Shown: one piece after another, positions 61,079-64,000 of the stretch | How the letters are laid out: every line of letters starts with the position of its first letter | Position numbering within the stretch: the stretch's first letter is position 1 | Source of the DNA: Spirochaetia bacterium | GTDB taxonomy: Bacteria > Spirochaetota > Spirochaetia > Sphaerochaetales > Sphaerochaetaceae | Assembly (NCBI GenBank): GCA_022482625.1 | Contig: JAKVOU010000001.1 | Coordinates: 2,962,784-3,026,783 of the forward strand | Direction: 5' to 3' | Length of the DNA stretch: 64,000 nt | Notes under the pieces: generated by a model | The model's input: the letters and a program-made list of their open reading frames with translations, nothing else | Database searches by the model: none | What the model was told of the DNA's origin: nothing | Program-made: the position numbers and the translations under genes

Positions 61079-62140
61079 CTATCCCTCCAAGATGACAGGT
61101 TCCTTGCTATCAGTCTGTTCCGGGAGATTTTCCTTGAGAAGTATCTCGATAGGGATTGATACTGTCGGCACGGTCTCTTCCTGATGCATGACCAAAGCCC
61201 TGAAAAGTTCCTTGATGGTGAGGTATCCCTGCCTTTTCGGTTGCTGGGAAATCAGAGCATCAATCTTTCCTTGTTCAAGTGCTGTTTTGTTCTTTTCCAT
61301 CAGATCAAAACCGATGATGACCGGTCTGGAAGGAAGCTGCAGTTTTTCAATTTCTTCTTCCAATCTCCATACTGCATCGTTGGTTACGAAGATTCCATCG
61401 GGCACTCCTTGCTTTTCCAACACGTCATTGATATATCCCTTGAAATCTTCAAGACCAAGGTCGTGGGCAAAAATACAATTGGATATTTTCACGGTCGAAT
61501 TGAATTGCTTGAAAAAATCACAGAAACCTTCTGCGCGTTCTTTCAAGTTACAAGCATTGGCGTACATCTGCAAACAAGTCAGCAGGTGTGCCTGGGGTGC
61601 CAGCAGACTCATAAGGCGTCCTGCTGTAAATCCTGCCCGATAGGCATCCTGCAGATTTGTAGTGACCGGAGAACTACCAGGAAGTGAAGAATCAAAAATC
61701 GCATATGGCAGGTTTTTGTTGATTTCGATTACCTGCAATGCTTCTTCCTGCATTACAGGGGCCAAAGCCAAGGCATTCGGTCCGCTTTTGACCAGTTGCT
61801 TGCCTGTTGCAAGACAATCACCTGGAATGGAACGGTCAAATTCTTTCATTACCAAAGTCACGCAAAAAGGCTTCAGTTCTTCTTCCGCTTGTTTCATACC
61901 CTCAATGACTTGTTTCCAATATCCTGATTCGGAACCAAGCTTCGGCAAGAGCACGCCGATTTTGAAGGGTGTCCCTTTCTTGAGATTCTGTGCCAAAGGA
62001 TTGGGTTTGTATCCTGATTCCTTTATGACTTTTTCAATTTTGGTCTTCGTTTCAGGTGAGACTCTTCCTCTGTTGTGAAGCACACGGTCTACCGTACCGA
62101 TGGAAACACCGGTCTTGGCAGCTATTTCTGCAATTTTCAT
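61079..62140 (-). CDS. LacI-family regulator, probably of the arabinose operon (353 aa)
   Basis: The N-terminal HTH MKIAEIAAKTGVSIGTVDRV followed by LHNRGRVSPETKTKIE is of the LacI/GalR type. From residue 60 on there is a periplasmic-binding-protein-like sugar domain (GVLLPKLGSESGYWKQ, FVTNDAVWRLEEE, VIIGFDLMEKNK). It begins three bases after araD, so it is co-transcribed with araA and araD. It is likely the arabinose-responsive repressor; some related proteins act as D-ribose or xylose regulators. Intact. Confidence 0.88.
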   Translation of the reverse strand: MKIAEIAAKTGVSIGTVDRVLHNRGRVSPETKTKIEKVIKESGYKPNPLAQNLKKGTPFKIGVLLPKLGSESGYWKQVIEGMKQAEEELKPFCVTLVMKEFDRSIPGDCLATGKQLVKSGPNALALAPVMQEEALQVIEINKNLPYAIFDSSLPGSSPVTTNLQDAYRAGFTAGRLMSLLAPQAHLLTCLQMYANACNLKERAEGFCDFFKQFNSTVKISNCIFAHDLGLEDFKGYINDVLEKQGVPDGIFVTNDAVWRLEEEIEKLQLPSRPVIIGFDLMEKNKTALEQGKIDALISQQPKRQGYLTIKELFRALVMHQEETVPTVSIPIEILLKENLPEQTDSKEPVILEG

Positions 62141-62143
62141 AGT

Positions 62144-62901
62144 CTACTTCAATCCTGACTGTCCGTAGTATGCATTCTTGCCATGCTTCCGCTCATAATG
62201 TTTCTGTACGACATATTGAGGGAGAGGCTTGAAATCCGGCTTCAGCAATCGGACGAAAAGAGCCATTTTGGAAATTTCTTCAAGTACTGCTGCATTGTAT
62301 ACGCTAGCTTGTGCATCCTTTCCCCAGGCAAAAGGACCATGTCCACAGACCAATACCATCGGATTTTCAAGTGGAACCAGTTCCCTTGAAGGATAAGGTC
62401 CTTCATTGAGGACTTCCATTGCTGTCTGGGGATGCCTGAAGGTATCCACGATGACAAGGCCTGTGTTTTCTTCATAGGCTGTACGTACTTCCTCTTCGCT
62501 AAGTGAACGGGTGCATGGGACCGGCGAACAGAGATGGTCAGCATGGGTTGTGCCAAGCAAGGGCAGGGAAAGTCCTGCCTGTGCCCAACCGACGGCATAG
62601 GGAGAATGCGTATGGCAGATGCCACCCAATCCTTTAAGTTTCTGTAAAGGACTGCATGTGTCGGTGTATCACTGGAGGGATTCAGTTTCCCTTCTACCTT
62701 CTTGCCATCAAGATCGACGATTACCATATCGTCAACGTTCATTTTGTCATATGGGACTCCTGAGGGCTTTATGGCAAAGACTCCTGCGGCTCTGTCAAGA
62801 GCCGATACATTTCCCCATGTATAAATAGCCAGATGTTGTTTTGGAATTTCAAGGTTCGCTTCAAATGCTTCTTCCTTGAGATTCTTGTACTTGCTTGTCA
62901 T
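62144..62901 (-). pseudogene. araD: L-ribulose-5-phosphate 4-epimerase with a frameshift
   Basis: The first half (LEIPKQHLAIYTWGNVSALD, RAAGVFAIKPSGVPYDKM, PSSDTPTHAVLYRNLK) and the second half (GGICHTHSPYAVGWAQAGLS, TTHADHLCSPVPCTRSLS, HGPFAWGKDAQASVYNAAVL, HYERKHGKNAYYGQ) of AraD lie in different frames. They meet near 62625-62645 (after RNLK), where one base appears to be missing. Metal ligands (HTH, HGPFAWG) and the catalytic region are all in the second half. A true mutation would abolish L-arabinose use through AraD; a sequencing or assembly error is the alternative. The surrounding operon looks intact. Confidence 0.85.
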
Positions 62902-62914
62902 TGATTGCTTCTCC

Positions 62915-64000
62915 TTAAGTCCTGTCGTAATAAGCTCGGTTCCAATGAGCTTCGTTCCTGATCTGGCGTATGGTAGTATTTTCTGTGACTTCGAGTAGCT
63001 CTATTCTCAGTATTTCAGCCAAGTCCCGTAGCATTTCCAGGTCAACCGCATACGTCAGTGTACAGTGATGCCCTGCTCCGGCCAGAATCCATGCTTCGGT
63101 TGCCGTCGTAAAGTCCGGGATAGGTTTCCATAGACAACGTGCGACAGGAAGGGATGTAAACTGTTCCGGCGGGTCAACAGCCTGCACTTGATCGCAGATT
63201 ATACGGAAACGGTTACCAAGGTCAACAATGGAAACTGTCATTGCCTTTCCCGGTTTTCCTGTGAAAACGAGTCTGGCAGGATCTTCCTTGCCACCGATTC
63301 CCAAAGGATGCACTTCAACAGTCGGTTTGTCCTTTGCAATGGTCGGACAGACTTCAAGCATGTGGGCAGCCAAGTTCATCTGGTTTCCTTCCACGAGGTT
63401 GTATGTGTAGTCTTCCATGAAACTGCAGCTGTTCTCGATCCCTCCCATGAACTTCATGGTCCTTACCATTCCTGCTGTTTTCCAATCACCCTCGGCACCG
63501 AACCCATAGCCAAGTTGCATCAGATGCTGTGCGGCAAGTCCTGGAAGTTGTTTTAGTCCATGAAGATCTTGGAAATTGGTACAGAATGCTTCAGCCTGAC
63601 GGTCATCAAGGAATTTCTTGATGGCTGTTTCCATTTTAGCTTGTTCCCTGACGGAAGCTATTGTTTCCGGTTTTTCATCCTGGAATTCATATAAGCGACG
63701 GTAGGTCGCCATCAGCTCGTCGACTTGAAGTTCAGATACCTTGTCCATTTCTTCTACCAAGTCTCCGATACCATAGTAAGGAACACTCCAACCAAGCTTT
63801 ACCATTGCTTCAACCTTGTCTCCATCGGTTACTGCAACTTCCCGCATGTTGTCACCGAACCTGAGTATGATGAGTTCTCTTCCGAAGACAGCAGCGGCTG
63901 CAGCCCCCATCCATTTTGCAAGTCTTTGCTGGAATTTTCCATTTTTCCAATGTCCTACGATTACCTTGCGCGGTAGGTCAAGCCTGCTGGTGATATGGCC
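62915..64000 (-). CDS. araA: L-arabinose isomerase, C-terminal part (runs off window end)
   Basis: Converts L-arabinose to L-ribulose. The frame is open to the end of the window, so the N-terminal part lies outside. Visible: LRFGDNMREVAVTDGDKVEA, EDLHGLKQLPGLAAQHLMQL, GYGFGAEGDWKTAGMVR (Glu ligand), SFMEDYTYNLVEGN (Glu ligand), AAHMLEVCPTIA (His ligand), HPLGIGGKEDPARLVFTG and ILAGAGHHCTLTYA (His ligand). All four metal-binding residues of the family are present. It precedes araD and the LacI-type gene. Confidence 0.95.
   Translation of the reverse strand, partial: GHITSRLDLPRKVIVGHWKNGKFQQRLAKWMGAAAAAVFGRELIILRFGDNMREVAVTDGDKVEAMVKLGWSVPYYGIGDLVEEMDKVSELQVDELMATYRRLYEFQDEKPETIASVREQAKMETAIKKFLDDRQAEAFCTNFQDLHGLKQLPGLAAQHLMQLGYGFGAEGDWKTAGMVRTMKFMGGIENSCSFMEDYTYNLVEGNQMNLAAHMLEVCPTIAKDKPTVEVHPLGIGGKEDPARLVFTGKPGKAMTVSIVDLGNRFRIICDQVQAVDPPEQFTSLPVARCLWKPIPDFTTATEAWILAGAGHHCTLTYAVDLEMLRDLAEILRIELLEVTENTTIRQIRNEAHWNRAYYDRT

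Noticed and set aside
1-64000. CRISPR arrays, tRNA or rRNA genes, prophage
   Set aside because: No regularly spaced repeats, cloverleaf sequences, rRNA motifs or phage structural genes were recognised in the window.

Overview
The window looks like a carbohydrate-acid catabolic and accessory region from a free-living or gut spirochaete, most likely a Sphaerochaeta-like member of Spirochaetota. The clues are moderate to low GC content, periplasmic binding proteins whose signal peptides end in the FAxG-(S/Q)-type junction common in Treponema and Sphaerochaeta, a Trep_Strep-type ECF component, and a dense collection of sugar and sugar-acid genes. This assignment is inference from gene content; no rRNA or other phylogenetic marker is present.

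Layout. 0-16 kb: the start of a cytidylate kinase-like gene cut by the window edge, MFS transporters, a marR-emrB type drug-efflux pair, a stand-alone LUD-domain protein, a large outer-membrane barrel candidate, a TspO-like protein, a DUF4405-like membrane cytochrome candidate, a diguanylate cyclase, an ACT/UPF0210 (PFL) pair, and a tetR-MATE efflux pair with matching operators. 15-25 kb: an AraC regulator, a large AT-rich gap, and a hexuronate module (TRAP transporter dctPQM, uxaC, uxuA, uxuB). 25-27 kb: a two-gene Septu-like (PtuA ATPase + PtuB HNH) defence module. 27-34.4 kb: one minus-strand operon coding for an ECF importer (S, T and a double ATPase), an AraC regulator and two half-ABC exporters. 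34.6-37.4 kb: AraC divergent from L-fucose isomerase.

37.4-60.6 kb is the most interesting part. It opens with a graveyard of mobile-element fragments. It then carries two complete tripartite tricarboxylate (TTT/TctCBA) transporters around an amidohydrolase, two glucarate-dehydratase paralogues, galactarate dehydratase, tartronate semialdehyde reductase and a DapA-family aldolase/dehydratase. After these come two MBL-fold hydrolases, a LarA-like protein, a D-2-hydroxyacid dehydrogenase, an IclR regulator and a second tartronate semialdehyde reductase. Embedded in this are two deletion-fusion pseudogenes (TctA::LarA and TctC::TctA), which imply that at least one further TTT transporter was once present. 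Remnants of the same transposase C-terminus lie on both sides of the TTT/hexarate block.

61-64 kb: an arabinose operon read on the minus strand (araA, a frameshifted araD, and a LacI-type regulator).

Taken together, the region imports and degrades hexuronates, hexarates (glucarate/galactarate) and probably further hydroxy acids. Uronates feed through uxaC-uxuB-uxuA to KDG. Hexarates feed through GudD/GarD and a DapA-family enzyme to pyruvate and tartronate semialdehyde, which GarR reduces to glycerate. The role of the MBL/LarA/2-hydroxyacid dehydrogenase cassette is unknown and is the best candidate for an undescribed pathway.
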